64,000 nucleotides of DNA from Pelomonas sp. Root1444 (GTDB taxonomy: Bacteria; Pseudomonadota; Gammaproteobacteria; Burkholderiales; Burkholderiaceae_C): positions 1 to 64,000 of the forward strand of contig NZ_LMFP01000003.1 of NCBI RefSeq assembly GCF_001426885.1. The letters are read 5' to 3'. How positions within the stretch are numbered: the first letter of the stretch is position 1; each line of letters starts with the position of its first letter. Shown piece after piece: positions 40,057-49,687 of the stretch. The notes under the pieces were generated by a model that worked only from the letters and a program-made list of their open reading frames with translations, was not told the DNA's origin and ran no database searches. Made by a program: the position numbers and the translations under genes.

Positions 40057-42450
40057 CTACCGGAATTCAGCGGCGCGGGCACATGCCGGCCGGGCGTCAT
40101 CCGCCTGCTTCAGCACCACCATCTGGTCCCACCGCTCGTACTGCTGCCTCAGGCTCGCCTCGGTCTCCGTCGGGATGAGGACCTCCGTCCTCTTCTCGCC
40201 CTTGAGCCAGAAGCGATACCAATCCACATTCCCTTGCAGCGAGATCATGCGCTCGCTGGGTCGGGACAGCGCATGCGCGCCTTCGGGGATCATGACCATC
40301 TCGACCGGTTTGTACTGCCGGCGCAGCAGCGCATACACATCCCAGTTGTTGTGCACCTCGTTGCCGTAGGTCTCGATCCGCATCGCCGCCCGGATGCAGT
40401 CGGTGTGAAGCGACGGATCGTTGGCCACCCAGCGCATGCGAGATGCGCCGTACGGGCCACCCTCATTCGCACGCTCCTTGTGCACCAGGGTCCCATCGAC
40501 GACCGAGTAGGTGATCGCAAGGGAGAACAGCGTATTCGCGTCACCGTCGAGCAGCGTGGCGGCACGGATGGGCACGTCGGAGAAAGTCACCAGGTTCAGT
40601 ACCGACTCACCGGTGGCGCTCCAGCCCATGATGCCCACCTTTTCCCGGTCGACCAGGCCGTCCGCGACCAGCGCCTCGATGGCTGCGCGCACGCCGTCGG
40701 CAAAAGCGATCCGACGGCCCCGCTCATCGGTCGGACCGCCAGCCGATGGACCCAAGGGAAGGGCCAGCACGAGGATGCTCTCGCGCAGGAAGGCTCGTCC
40801 CGCAAAGCCGCTCGTGAAGCCGTCATAGACGTTCGAGCCGTCGCGGTAGAAGCGCGTGGGCGAGAAGCCGTAGGCCTGGATCACCAGAGGACGCCGAACT
40901 CGCGGATTGAAATTCGTCGGAACCATCAAGCCGCCCTTCCACGGCCTGCCCTTGGCATCCGTCCACCCGTACTCACGCATGCTGCCCCACTGTTCGATCG
41001 AGTACTGCGGGTTGAGCGTCGTGAGGCGAACCACCGCCCCCGCCGGGCCCGCGGCGACGATGTCCGGCGGCTGGTTCAGCGCCTGCTCGACCCGCAGGCG
41101 CCATGCGCCAGCGGACGCGGCCTGGCCCGCCTCTGCCTTGCCTTCCTCGACGATCTCAAGCCAGGCGCCATCCGCGCTGCGCACGAAGGTCCGGCGCCGC
41201 TCCCCGTCCTTCACGACAAAGGCGCCAGACTTGCCAGCGATGCGATTGACCGCCTTCAGGCGCGTCTCAAGCACGGCGAGATCCTTCCACCGGCCGGATT
41301 CAGGCCAGTACTCGATGATGTGCGAGGCCGAATCAGCGCCTGCGTCACCTTCCCGCACCGGCAGGAACGTGCCGGCGATGACGACAGACCGCCCGCCGTC
41401 CTGCCACAGGCGGTCGGAGCGCCGCTGGTTATCCTGCATGGAGTCATCGGGCGCGTCGACCACCGCCCGCTCTCGACCGTCAACCAGGTCATAGGCCACC
41501 AGCCGTCGTGTCACGTAGCTCGAAGGTCGCGAGAAGTACCCGAGCGGATCCATGCGCAGCGACGGCCCGTATTTCGCCATCATGTCGGCGACGTAGGGGT
41601 ACTGCTTCGCCCAGGCGAGCTGCCGCTGCGGCTCGTACCGTGGCAGCAGCAGCCACCGGCCGTCCGGAGAAATGCTGGCGCTGGGCAAGCCCAGGCTGGA
41701 CTCGGCGAACGGCTCGCCGAGCGCTCGCGCCCCAGTCCCCGAGGCGGTCTCCGCCACGAAGTACTGGTAGCGCCGCTGCTGCTTGCGCAGGTCGTTCTGG
41801 CCGAAGTGGACGCTCCAGAACGAGTTCGTCCCGACCACGACGCTGCGCGCACCGGGCGGCATGGCGGGATTGGGCACCGGCGCGACATAGACGACGCGCC
41901 GCAGGTCATCCGTGAGGTCGAAGGCGGCCACCCCGAAAGCCGCGAACGTCAGTTGCGTGACCTGGCGGGTCGGCAGGTCGAGCCGGTAGGCCTGATAGGG
42001 CTCATCGTTCATCCGTGCGCGGAACACGAGAACCCGGTCGCCATGCCAACGAACGTCCTGCACTGCCGGGTAGGCGTCGTTTTCGTCCTTTTGCGCCTTG
42101 ACGGCCAGCAGCCGCACAGGCGCCGCGGGCCGCGACGCGGCGAGGTTGCCGGGACTCACGTCGAGCAGCAGGATCTCGAACCAGTTGGTGTCGGTCGCCA
42201 CGTCGGCCCGGCGCGTGACGATGAACGCACGTTCGCCATCCGGCGAGACCTGGGTCCGCAGCGTTTCGTCATCGTGTCCGACCGGCTGGATGATCCGGGT
42301 GAACTCGATGACGTCCCTGACGGTCGGTCCGACGGGGGCGTCCGCGAGCACGCTGGACCCCCAAGCCAGCAGAAGAAGGGTCAAAGCCAGTTGCCGCAGG
42401 ACGGGCACGAGGCCGGTCCGGGCGAGAAATGTGGATGGTTCAGGCAGCAT
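40057..42450 (-). CDS. Exported S9-family lasso isopeptide hydrolase (IsoP type)
   Basis: The start MLPEPSTFLARTGLVPVLRQ (42450) gives 797 residues with a Sec signal ending near SSVLADA. A beta-propeller precedes the alpha/beta-hydrolase domain. The nucleophile elbow is GIMGWSATGES, the catalytic His is in PEGAHALSRPSERM. Prolyl-oligopeptidase relatives in lasso clusters (AtxE-type) cut the isopeptide bond of their own peptide, linearising it. The gene sits with a TonB receptor and sigma/FecR pair, the standard uptake half of such clusters. It should act in the periplasm. Confidence 0.9.
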   Translation of the reverse strand: MLPEPSTFLARTGLVPVLRQLALTLLLLAWGSSVLADAPVGPTVRDVIEFTRIIQPVGHDDETLRTQVSPDGERAFIVTRRADVATDTNWFEILLLDVSPGNLAASRPAAPVRLLAVKAQKDENDAYPAVQDVRWHGDRVLVFRARMNDEPYQAYRLDLPTRQVTQLTFAAFGVAAFDLTDDLRRVVYVAPVPNPAMPPGARSVVVGTNSFWSVHFGQNDLRKQQRRYQYFVAETASGTGARALGEPFAESSLGLPSASISPDGRWLLLPRYEPQRQLAWAKQYPYVADMMAKYGPSLRMDPLGYFSRPSSYVTRRLVAYDLVDGRERAVVDAPDDSMQDNQRRSDRLWQDGGRSVVIAGTFLPVREGDAGADSASHIIEYWPESGRWKDLAVLETRLKAVNRIAGKSGAFVVKDGERRRTFVRSADGAWLEIVEEGKAEAGQAASAGAWRLRVEQALNQPPDIVAAGPAGAVVRLTTLNPQYSIEQWGSMREYGWTDAKGRPWKGGLMVPTNFNPRVRRPLVIQAYGFSPTRFYRDGSNVYDGFTSGFAGRAFLRESILVLALPLGPSAGGPTDERGRRIAFADGVRAAIEALVADGLVDREKVGIMGWSATGESVLNLVTFSDVPIRAATLLDGDANTLFSLAITYSVVDGTLVHKERANEGGPYGASRMRWVANDPSLHTDCIRAAMRIETYGNEVHNNWDVYALLRRQYKPVEMVMIPEGAHALSRPSERMISLQGNVDWYRFWLKGEKRTEVLIPTETEASLRQQYERWDQMVVLKQADDARPACARAAEFR

Positions 42451-42548
42451 GGTGCAGTCCCGGGAGCGAGGCCCGAGCCCGAAGATCAGTCTGGGAAAGC
42501 GCGCCGTAGGAGACGGCCGCGGCAAGCGTTGGTGGCTGCGAGGAAGCG

Positions 42549-45500
42549 CTACCAGCTCATGGACAGGCGCATGTTCACGTAGCGGCCACGCCAGTCGCCC
42601 TGCGTGACGTCGTAGTAGGGTGAGGTCCCGACGAACTCGGGCAGTCGATCACCCGCATTGGCGACGGCCAACGCCAGGCGGGCCTCCTTCATCCCCGGCA
42701 GGCGCAGCCCCAGGCGCTTGAGGTCCAGCGTGGCCGCGACGTCGTAGACCCAGAAGTCGCCGAGCGGCCGCTCGCTTGGCGACATGTCCCGGTAGCCCCC
42801 CAGGTAGCGGCCGGTCAGGCCCGCGGTCCAGCTGCCGTGGTCCACACCGGCGAAGAGCCGGCCCTTCCACTTGGGCGACCAATAGTCGATGGCACGGCGA
42901 GCCAGCCGGTGCTCCACCGCAGCGCCGGGCGAGACGGCGACGTCGTACCGGGTCGTGCGGGTCGCGCTGGCGGCCAGCGTCCACTTGGCGCCTGCGGCCT
43001 TCCAGGCATGCGCGATCTCCATGTCGACGCCTGCGGTGTTGACCCCACCAAAGTTCACCTCCGAGTACAGCACCCGGGTGACCTCGCCGGGGGCGCCGCC
43101 CGAGGCCGGCGAGCGCGTGATGAAACCAGGAAACAGCGCTTCGTTGTCCAGCACCACCTGGGGCCACAACAGCGAAATGAGGCCATCGATGTTCACGCGC
43201 CAGGCGGTCATGGCCAGCCGGGTGCCCGCCGCAGACTCGGGCTCCCACACCGCGCCCAATGAATACGCCCGTCCCTTCTCCGGCCGAAGGTCTGCATTGG
43301 CAGCACGCCGCACCTCACCGCCGGCGATGGGCGCGTTCGCCCGGGCCGGGTCGACCAGTCCGAAGTCGTCGGTCGTGTAGCTCTCCTCGTTGACCTGGGT
43401 CTGCAGCAGCGTGGGCGGCTTGAACGACGTCGCCGCCGAGGCGCGCAGCAGCGTCGTCCGGGTAGGCCGCAGCTCAAGGCCGGCCTGGTAGGTGTTCGCG
43501 CTGCCGAAGTCGCTGTAGCGATCGCGCCGCCCCGCCACTGTGACCGCAGCCGTCTCCCAGCTCGGGCCGTTCGCTGCACGGGCCCGCCAAAGCGGGACGC
43601 GGATCTCGCCGTACACCGCGCCATTGGAGCGGCTGCCGCCAATGTCAAAGCTGCCCGGCGTCACCGTCAGGAAGCGGTCACGCGCGGCCTCGGCGCCAGC
43701 GATCAGATCGACGCTGCCGGCAGGCAGGATCAACGCAGAGCCCCGCACGAACAATCCGACCTGGTCCTTGCGACCATGGTTCTCGCGAATCGTGTCCGAC
43801 CAGATCGACCTCAACACCTCTTCACTGGCCGCACGGCCCGTCGTGAACGGATTGAGCGCCGCAGCCGTGCCCGTGGCGGCCAGTGCCGCGGTGCGCGCGG
43901 CGACGTTCGCGGTCGTGTTCGCCACACGGCGCTCGCCGTCGTCACGCGTGGTCGATATGGACGCCTCGATGTCCCACCCGGCAGCCAGCTCACCACGCGC
44001 GCCCACAAGAGCCCGCACGAAGTTGGTATCGCGGGAGAAGGTCTCTGCGCCGTTCTCCAGCCCCAGCCGCGCCGTCACGCGGACCGGCACGCCGAATGGG
44101 TTGTGCGGGTTGGTGGATGGGACAAGCACGTTGTTCAGCACGATGCCACCCTGCTCGGCCCGCAGACGGTCCCTTGCATACGTCATTTCACCGAACAGCG
44201 ACCAAGCCTCGCCCAAGCGCCGTTCGCCGGCCAAATGCAGCGCCAGATTCTGGCTGCCATGGACCAGCGCCATGCCATGGCCGTTGACCATCGGGTTGCA
44301 CAGGTTGGCCTGGCCGGCGTTCCCGGCGAAGCTGGCCACCGTCAGCGGTTCTCCCGTTGCGACCACGGGGATGGCCGCAAAGCGCGAGGTCAGACCTGGC
44401 AGGTTCGCGTTGGACACGTTGGTGACCGTCCCCGGCGTGCACGAGCGCGTGCGGGCGTCCACGCCGCCGAAGCGCCGATAGTCGGCGTCCTGGAAGAAGC
44501 CCCGCTCGGCCATCGTCAGCGGCGTCGCCCTGCTGTACGAACCCAGCAGCACGTAGGAACCGGCTTCATCGCGACCGCCCGTGCCGAGCGAGATGCCGCC
44601 ATCGCCGGTGTCCTTGCCCGAGGCCACGCGTGCATCCAAGGCAAGCCCGTCGATGGACTTTTTCAGGATGACGTTGACCACACCGGCCAGGGCGTCGCCG
44701 CCGTAGACGGCGGACGATCCGACCGGCACGATCTCGATGCGCTCGACCGCAGCCATCGGGATCAGATTCAGGTTGAAGAAGTTGCCCGAGGAGGAACCGA
44801 CGGCCTGCACGCGGCGGCCGTTAATCAGGACCAGCGTCGATCCGAGCGGCAGGCCGCGCAACTGCACCGAGCCCTGCCCGGTGGTGGGTCCCGAACCGCC
44901 CTCCCCCGGACTCACCGACGCTTCGTTGAGGCTGCTGATGAACCGCTCAAGGGTCGGCTGCCCGCTGCGGTCGATGTCAGCGCGCGAGTAGACATTGACC
45001 GGCGCCGGGCCGTCCGCATCGATGCGCTTCAGGCGCGAACCCGTGACCTCGACCCGCGTGAGCGATGTCGGGGTCTGCGCATCCTCGGAAGAAGCAGCGG
45101 CACCATTCGACGCCGAAGACGGGGGCTCCGGAGCAACCGACGTGGCGTTGGAGGATGCCGCCGCCAGCGAGAAGGATCCCGGCGATACGCCAGCGGCCGG
45201 CCCGGATGCCGGCGTGGCTGTCGACGCCGCCCTGACCCTGACCACAATGGAACCGTCGGGCATCAGGACCGGTTCAAGTCCTGAATCGTCGAGCGCCCGC
45301 GAGATCGCCTCGGCGGCTGTCAGCTGCCCCGCGACGGCCCTGGACCGGCGCCCGGCAACCGCGACCGGATCGAACAGCACCGACACACCGGTCTGTCTTG
45401 CGATCGACCGCAGCGAGTCGGCCAGCGCCTGCGACGGCTGGTCGATGCGGTACCTTGCCATGCTGGTCGGTTCCGCCGCGCCGGCCAGTCCGCAACTCAA

Positions 45501-45575
45501 GAAGAGCGCGACGAACGCGCCTCCCGTTAAACGGCTCGCGCCCATACCCCTGTCACTGAAGACTTTGCGTTTCAT
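42549..45575 (-). CDS. TonB-dependent receptor with STN signalling domain (FecA type)
   Basis: This 1008-residue outer-membrane receptor has a signal peptide (GAFVALFLSCGLAGAAEPT), an STN domain (YRIDQPSQALADSLRSIARQTGVSVLFDPVAVAGRRSRAV ... GSIVVRV) at about 41-114, a low-complexity linker, a plug (RVEVTGSRLKRIDADGPAPVNVYSRADIDRSGQPTLERFISSLNEA), and a 22-strand barrel ending in a terminal aromatic (RLSMSW). The STN domain contacts FecR. It probably imports the lasso peptide and reports its presence to the sigma factor. It lies 98 bases upstream of the isopeptidase, same strand. Confidence 0.94.
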   Translation of the reverse strand: MKRKVFSDRGMGASRLTGGAFVALFLSCGLAGAAEPTSMARYRIDQPSQALADSLRSIARQTGVSVLFDPVAVAGRRSRAVAGQLTAAEAISRALDDSGLEPVLMPDGSIVVRVRAASTATPASGPAAGVSPGSFSLAAASSNATSVAPEPPSSASNGAAASSEDAQTPTSLTRVEVTGSRLKRIDADGPAPVNVYSRADIDRSGQPTLERFISSLNEASVSPGEGGSGPTTGQGSVQLRGLPLGSTLVLINGRRVQAVGSSSGNFFNLNLIPMAAVERIEIVPVGSSAVYGGDALAGVVNVILKKSIDGLALDARVASGKDTGDGGISLGTGGRDEAGSYVLLGSYSRATPLTMAERGFFQDADYRRFGGVDARTRSCTPGTVTNVSNANLPGLTSRFAAIPVVATGEPLTVASFAGNAGQANLCNPMVNGHGMALVHGSQNLALHLAGERRLGEAWSLFGEMTYARDRLRAEQGGIVLNNVLVPSTNPHNPFGVPVRVTARLGLENGAETFSRDTNFVRALVGARGELAAGWDIEASISTTRDDGERRVANTTANVAARTAALAATGTAAALNPFTTGRAASEEVLRSIWSDTIRENHGRKDQVGLFVRGSALILPAGSVDLIAGAEAARDRFLTVTPGSFDIGGSRSNGAVYGEIRVPLWRARAANGPSWETAAVTVAGRRDRYSDFGSANTYQAGLELRPTRTTLLRASAATSFKPPTLLQTQVNEESYTTDDFGLVDPARANAPIAGGEVRRAANADLRPEKGRAYSLGAVWEPESAAGTRLAMTAWRVNIDGLISLLWPQVVLDNEALFPGFITRSPASGGAPGEVTRVLYSEVNFGGVNTAGVDMEIAHAWKAAGAKWTLAASATRTTRYDVAVSPGAAVEHRLARRAIDYWSPKWKGRLFAGVDHGSWTAGLTGRYLGGYRDMSPSERPLGDFWVYDVAATLDLKRLGLRLPGMKEARLALAVANAGDRLPEFVGTSPYYDVTQGDWRGRYVNMRLSMSW

Positions 45576-45608
45576 CTCGTCTCTCGCGTCGCCGAAGTGG
45601 TGATGACA

Positions 45609-45636
45609 AGATGACGAGGCCGCTCGAAAGATTTCC
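45609..45636 (-). promoter_or_regulatory. Putative FecI-type ECF promoter of the receptor gene
   Basis: On the minus strand a GGAAAT box (45636-45631) is followed after 16 bases by TCATCT (45614-45609), 33 bases upstream of the receptor start. The -35 element matches that of the E. coli fecA promoter as I remember it. It would let the adjacent ECF sigma factor drive the receptor and isopeptidase genes. Confidence 0.4.
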
Positions 45637-45649
45637 GCCAGGGCTTGCC

Positions 45650-46711
45650 CTACTGTGGAGGAAGCAGCTCCAAACGTCCGTCGCGCTCCAGCGCCCGCAG
45701 ACCATGGAGCGCGGCGACGGCGCGAGCGAAACCGTTGCTGTCGCCCGTTCGGTACAAGCCACTGACGCGCAACCTCGACCCGTACCCATCCCCTGACAGC
45801 ACGATGGGAACCCGGCTGTAGCGGTTCATCTCGGCGACGGCTTCTACGAGCGGCGCATCGTCGAAGACCACCTCGCTGCGCTTCCAGGCCAACATCTGGT
45901 CGATGCGCGGCCGGTCCATCTTCTGGGTGGCCGGTCCGCCAGACCTGCTGGCCTTGATCAGGCGCATCCGCTCGCCGACTTGCATCAGGACTTCCTTGGC
46001 CGGCGCGATGCCTTGGCGCCGGTCCGCCGCCGCAGGACGGACAGCCACCCGCCCCTCGATCAGCGTGACGGCCAGTCCATCGTCGACAGGCCCGCCGCCA
46101 GCGAGCCTCACGTTGAACACCGTGCCCAAGGCCACAACCTCGCTGTCTGCCGCGCGCACGACAAACGGTCGGCTCGGATCCTTCGCGACCTCGAAGAGCG
46201 CTTCTCCGGACTGGATCCGGACCAGGCGCTGTGCCCGATCCGCCTGCACGCGCACCCGCGTGTCCGTGTTCAGGGACATGCGCGTTCCATCGTCAAGCAC
46301 CACCAACCGCTGTTCCCCCACCCCTGTGGCGTACGTGTCGGTCTCGCGTCCGAGCTGAAATGCCAGACCCGCTCCGACGGCGAACACCGCGGCAAGTGCT
46401 GCGAGCACCCAGCCCCCCCCCCAGCGACGCCCGCCACGCTTGCCGTCGGCCTGCGCCGTCCCGGACGACACGCTCGCATAGGCATCGGCAAGCTTCAACT
46501 GAGGTACTGCCTGCCAGACCTCCGTGCAGCGCTCGAACGCCAGGCGGTGCACCGCGGAACGGGACTGCCAGTCAAGGCACTCGCGCTCCATGCGCGGCGA
46601 CCGGTCGGGCCCGTGCAGGCGGGCAATCCAGACGGCCGCCTCGGCGGCAATCTCTGGCGTCACGTCGATCGGCGGATCGTCGCGCGAAGACCCGGCGCCG
46701 GAGGTGTTCAT
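45650..46711 (-). CDS. FecR-family anti-sigma regulator
   Basis: The ATG at 46711 overlaps the sigma stop by four bases and gives 353 residues. The N-terminal cytoplasmic domain (DUF4880-like: EIAAEAAVWIARLHGPDRSPRMERECLDWQSRSAVHRLAFERCTEVW) would bind the sigma factor. A membrane segment follows (GGWVLAALAAVFAVGAGLAFQLG). The FecR periplasmic domain (YATGVGEQRLVVLDDGTRMSLNTDTRV) and a C-terminal STN-like part (MLAWKRSEVVFDDAPLVEAVAEMNRYSRVPIVLSG) would contact the receptor. Confidence 0.95.
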   Translation of the reverse strand: MNTSGAGSSRDDPPIDVTPEIAAEAAVWIARLHGPDRSPRMERECLDWQSRSAVHRLAFERCTEVWQAVPQLKLADAYASVSSGTAQADGKRGGRRWGGGWVLAALAAVFAVGAGLAFQLGRETDTYATGVGEQRLVVLDDGTRMSLNTDTRVRVQADRAQRLVRIQSGEALFEVAKDPSRPFVVRAADSEVVALGTVFNVRLAGGGPVDDGLAVTLIEGRVAVRPAAADRRQGIAPAKEVLMQVGERMRLIKASRSGGPATQKMDRPRIDQMLAWKRSEVVFDDAPLVEAVAEMNRYSRVPIVLSGDGYGSRLRVSGLYRTGDSNGFARAVAALHGLRALERDGRLELLPPQ

Positions 46712-47193
46712 GGCCACCAGCCTTCCATCGCACGCGTGACCAGCAACGCTGCCTTCGCGATGTGCTTCTCCACGGCGCTCACACTCAATCGCTGCTCCTG
46801 CGCGATCTCGCCATAGCTCAGGCCCTCCACCCGGTGCGCCAGGAAGATCCTGCGCGTCTTCGGGTCGAGCTCCGCCAGGCTTTCGCTCAACCGCGCGATC
46901 CTCTCCCGCGCCAGCAGGATCGTCTCCGCGGTCGGCATCGCGTCGGCGATCTCGATCTCGTCGAGCATCACCTGTTCACCGCGATTGCGGCTGTTGCGGT
47001 AGTCATCGATCGACAGGTTCAATGCGGCGCGCATGAGAAAGGCCTCTGGCTCGTCAACCGATTGCCGGCGCTCATAGCAGGCAAGCCTGAGCCATGCTTC
47101 CTGCACCAGATCATCAGCATCATGCCGGGTGCGGCCGCGGCGCATGAGCGCAGCCCTGACACGCGAGATGACGGCCTCCCAATTCCTGACCAT
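46708..47193 (-). CDS. FecI-type ECF sigma factor
   Basis: This 161-residue ECF sigma has sigma region 2 (DADDLVQEAWLRLACYER, FLMRAALNLSIDDYRNSRNR) and region 4 (LSESLAELDPKTRRIFLAHRVEGLSYGEIAQEQRLSVSAVEKHIAKAALLVTRAMEGWWP). FecI-family proteins typically have HRVEGLSY.EIA. It should be held by FecR and released when the receptor binds its ligand. It heads the operon sigma-FecR-receptor-isopeptidase. A paralogue with strong similarity lies at 53207-53686. Confidence 0.95.
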   Translation of the reverse strand: MVRNWEAVISRVRAALMRRGRTRHDADDLVQEAWLRLACYERRQSVDEPEAFLMRAALNLSIDDYRNSRNRGEQVMLDEIEIADAMPTAETILLARERIARLSESLAELDPKTRRIFLAHRVEGLSYGEIAQEQRLSVSAVEKHIAKAALLVTRAMEGWWP

Positions 47194-47612
47194 CGCATTG
47201 CACCATCACAAACCGAAAGTCGAGACCAACAGCCGTCATCTTAGGCAGTTAGGACTTTTTTGACGAGAGACCGCGCCTCGACGACCCGGCCATCTTCGCG
47301 CCTGCAGACCGAACGAAAACAGCGCTACCTGTCAGTCGCCCGCGAAGCGCGAGCGGCCCCCGGCCCAACACCTCCGGCCCTTGCGTTCCGGGCCCGCCCG
47401 CATCTTCCTCGCCGGTCGCCGCCGGCCGCCGGCAAAACCCGCGGCGCGACCCCGCCACCAGCCCGAACAGTGCCATCCCCACCGAACGCTGATCCCGTCA
47501 CTGACGGAACGGTGTTGAGCCTGCGCGCAAAGCTAACCACCATTTCGCACGGCGGGACCGACTGACCCCAGCCGTTCGCCAGCGAGCAACCAGAACCGAG
47601 GAGCATGCCGCG
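47194..47612. other. Divergent intergenic region, nothing recognised
   Basis: About 420 bp between the sigma gene (minus) and the LuxR-side genes (plus). It must carry promoters in both directions. I see no clear palindrome or long repeat. Very GC-rich in its middle part. Confidence 0.4.
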
Positions 47613-47957
47613 ATGAGCCGAATCACCGATGCCGCAATCGCCCCACCGCCAGACGAGCGCACCGGCGTCCCGGCTCGCCGCACCGCCTGGCGCATCAAGC
47701 TGGTGAGGGTGCCATCGGGTGTCGCAGCCGGCTCGAGCCTGCGCCTGCATGGCAACGCGAGGACGGAGTGCTGGAGCCTCTTCAGCACCCGCGAAGAGTT
47801 CCACGCCTGCTCGACGAGCGACCCCATGCGGTTCAGCGACCCGCTCCTTTTTGCCCAGATGAAAAGGGAGTTCGATCATGTCTTTGACCGACCCGATCCG
47901 CCCGACGTCCACGGCGGAGCGCACCAGCCGCTCCAACGACAACGACCAGGCCCTTGA
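47613..47957 (+). CDS. Small hypothetical protein upstream of the LuxR gene
   Basis: This 114-codon frame has a ribosome-site-like GAGGAG some 17 bases upstream of its ATG. The sequence TAWRIKLVRVPSGVAAGSSLRLHGNARTECWSLFSTREEFHACSTSDPMRFSDPLLFAQMKREFDHVFDR looks like a folded protein, but the last 27 codons overlap the LuxR-type gene in another frame and look random. Either the true end is later than needed or the gene has lost its stop. Family unknown. Confidence 0.4.
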   Translation: MSRITDAAIAPPPDERTGVPARRTAWRIKLVRVPSGVAAGSSLRLHGNARTECWSLFSTREEFHACSTSDPMRFSDPLLFAQMKREFDHVFDRPDPPDVHGGAHQPLQRQRPGP

Positions 47958-48663
47958 CGCCATCGTCCAGGTCGCCCTGGCAGCCGACCCGCCGGATCTG
48001 CTCGACCGGCTGATGAACGCGACAATTGCCATCGGCGCGACGGCCAGTGTCTACACCGTCGTGATCCCAGAAGACGGCAGCGAGCCGTCCTGCTTCAGCC
48101 TGTTTGCATGCCATCCGCGTTTCGCGCAGGCCCAGGACAACCGCCGTCCCCTGCTCAACCACCCCTGGTTCCGGTTCGCCCGCAGCCGATCAACACCGGG
48201 CACTGACCACGAGGTCCATACCACGCAGGCGGAGGATGCGGAAGCCATCCGCCTGGCCAGCGAGTACGGCTTCAAGTCCGCCCTGATCATTCCCACGCCC
48301 GCCGGCGTCGACCTGAGTCGCGTTGAGATGCTGTGCCTGGGCAGCGACAACGCGGACGACTTCGAAGGCGAGCACGCCCGCGTCATACGGACCCTCGCAA
48401 GAGCACTGGCCGCGGAACTGCACGACTGGATGACCGGCTACCTGCGCAACTACCTGCGCCAGAGCGCGCGCCTGCAGCCGACGGATCTCGACCTGTTGTC
48501 CATGGAGCGCCGGGGCCTGGGCACCAAGGAGATCGCGCAGCGCACCGGCATGAGCCTGGCCTCGGTCGATTCCCGCTTCCAGCGCATCAACTCGCGCCTG
48601 AACTGCCCCAACCGCAAGGCGTCGGCGAAACGGGCCGCCGAGTACGGCTTGCTCAACTGCTGA
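47878..48663 (+). CDS. LuxR-type regulator with N-terminal autoinducer-binding-like domain
   Basis: This 261-residue protein starts MSLTDPIRPTSTAERTS with the ribosome site AAGGGAG. Residues about 20-185 have the autoinducer-binding fold layout (IATASVYTVVI..., HPWFRFARS, AIRLASEYGFKSALIIPTPAGVDLSRVEMLCLGS). The C-terminal HTH is LDLLSMERRGLGTKEIAQRTGMSLASVDSRFQRINSRLNCPNRKASAKRAAEYGLL, typical LuxR solo. No LuxI synthase is seen. It lies beside the sigma/FecR genes, divergent from them, and may regulate lasso production. Confidence 0.88.
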   Translation: MSLTDPIRPTSTAERTSRSNDNDQALDAIVQVALAADPPDLLDRLMNATIAIGATASVYTVVIPEDGSEPSCFSLFACHPRFAQAQDNRRPLLNHPWFRFARSRSTPGTDHEVHTTQAEDAEAIRLASEYGFKSALIIPTPAGVDLSRVEMLCLGSDNADDFEGEHARVIRTLARALAAELHDWMTGYLRNYLRQSARLQPTDLDLLSMERRGLGTKEIAQRTGMSLASVDSRFQRINSRLNCPNRKASAKRAAEYGLLNC

Positions 48664-48753
48664 CGCCGTCGGTGATCGCGACGTCCAGCTCCCCTGCCCG
48701 GCATGCCGAGCGTCCAGCGCCGCCGGACACGAGCTCCCCGTACCGGCAGGCCA

Positions 48754-49680
48754 TCAGTCGCCTATGCGGCGGCCTCCAATCTCGGCCCTTTCCTCCTGGA
48801 CCACACGCTCCATCATGCGGCCTGGCGCCACGGTGCGCTTGTACTCGCCGAAGCTCATGAAATCATGGATGAGGCCGGCCGCCGCAGCACTGGGCCTGTT
48901 GTCCCGCCACCCCCAGTAGTCGCTATGGCCGGCGCCATCCACGGGCCGCACTTCGACGCGGCCCGGCGAAGCAGGCACATCCCCGTGGCGCCCGATCGCC
49001 GATGGAAGGAACCCGTCCCCTGCGACGGTCTGCCCGATTGGAAACGCCCCGGCCAACACGAGATCCGCCTTGGAATGCAGCACTTGAACCTGCGCCGGCG
49101 CTTGAAATGCCGCAGCCAGCCTGCCGCCCGGAAGAACCGCGAACGTCGGTACCGCCGCTGCCAGAAGCGACACCTTGCGGATCGGCGTCTTGAAGTCCGC
49201 CGTGTCCACCAGCAAGCGGATCGTCTCCAGGATCACGCGGCAGCCCATCGAGTGACCGATGAAAGACAGGTTCAAGACGTCTCGAAGGCCAAGGATGTAG
49301 GCGCTCAGAACCGCCGCTGCCTGCTGTGCCGTTTCGATGGTTGCGGGATAGATCAGGAAGTCGACGATGTCCAGAGGCCCCGCGAAGCTTGCGTCCCCTG
49401 GCCAGAACGCATCTCCGAGCACCGACTCCAGCCGTTCGCCCGCTCCAGGGTCCAACAACCCTTTCTGGCGGCTGCGGAAGCCCGCATACGCCTGCTGTGC
49501 CTCGAAACGGTTGTTGTTGAATCCATGGACCAGCACCAACAGGTCTCGCTGGGTTTGGCCGATGCCGTTGCTCCAGACCACCCCGCAGGGGCGACGAACG
49601 TCGCCGCCCTCCGGCTGCTGGCGCATGTCCAGCATCAGGTTGGCGGTGTACCCCTGGAAGTCGCCAACGTATCGAGCCAC
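48754..49680 (-). CDS. Alpha/beta hydrolase (DUF900-like), 308 aa
   Basis: The frame starts at a GTG (49680). It has the DUF900-type pattern: RDLLVLVHGFNNNRFEAQQAY, then a nucleophile elbow FIGHSMGCRVI, KVSLLAAAVPTFAVLPGG and a late His in VDGAGHSDYWGWRDNRP. No signal peptide. It is the third gene of a small minus-strand operon: exported hydrolase, membrane protein, this protein. Probably an esterase/lipase acting inside; substrate unknown. Confidence 0.85.
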   Translation of the reverse strand: MARYVGDFQGYTANLMLDMRQQPEGGDVRRPCGVVWSNGIGQTQRDLLVLVHGFNNNRFEAQQAYAGFRSRQKGLLDPGAGERLESVLGDAFWPGDASFAGPLDIVDFLIYPATIETAQQAAAVLSAYILGLRDVLNLSFIGHSMGCRVILETIRLLVDTADFKTPIRKVSLLAAAVPTFAVLPGGRLAAAFQAPAQVQVLHSKADLVLAGAFPIGQTVAGDGFLPSAIGRHGDVPASPGRVEVRPVDGAGHSDYWGWRDNRPSAAAAGLIHDFMSFGEYKRTVAPGRMMERVVQEERAEIGGRRIGD

Positions 49681-49687
49681 CGCATGT

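Noticed and set aside
39904-42582. 892-codon plus-strand frame
   Set aside because: Antisense shadow of the S9 isopeptidase; His/Arg/Pro-rich and without domain structure.
43776-45284. 502-codon plus-strand frame
   Set aside because: Antisense of the TonB receptor gene.
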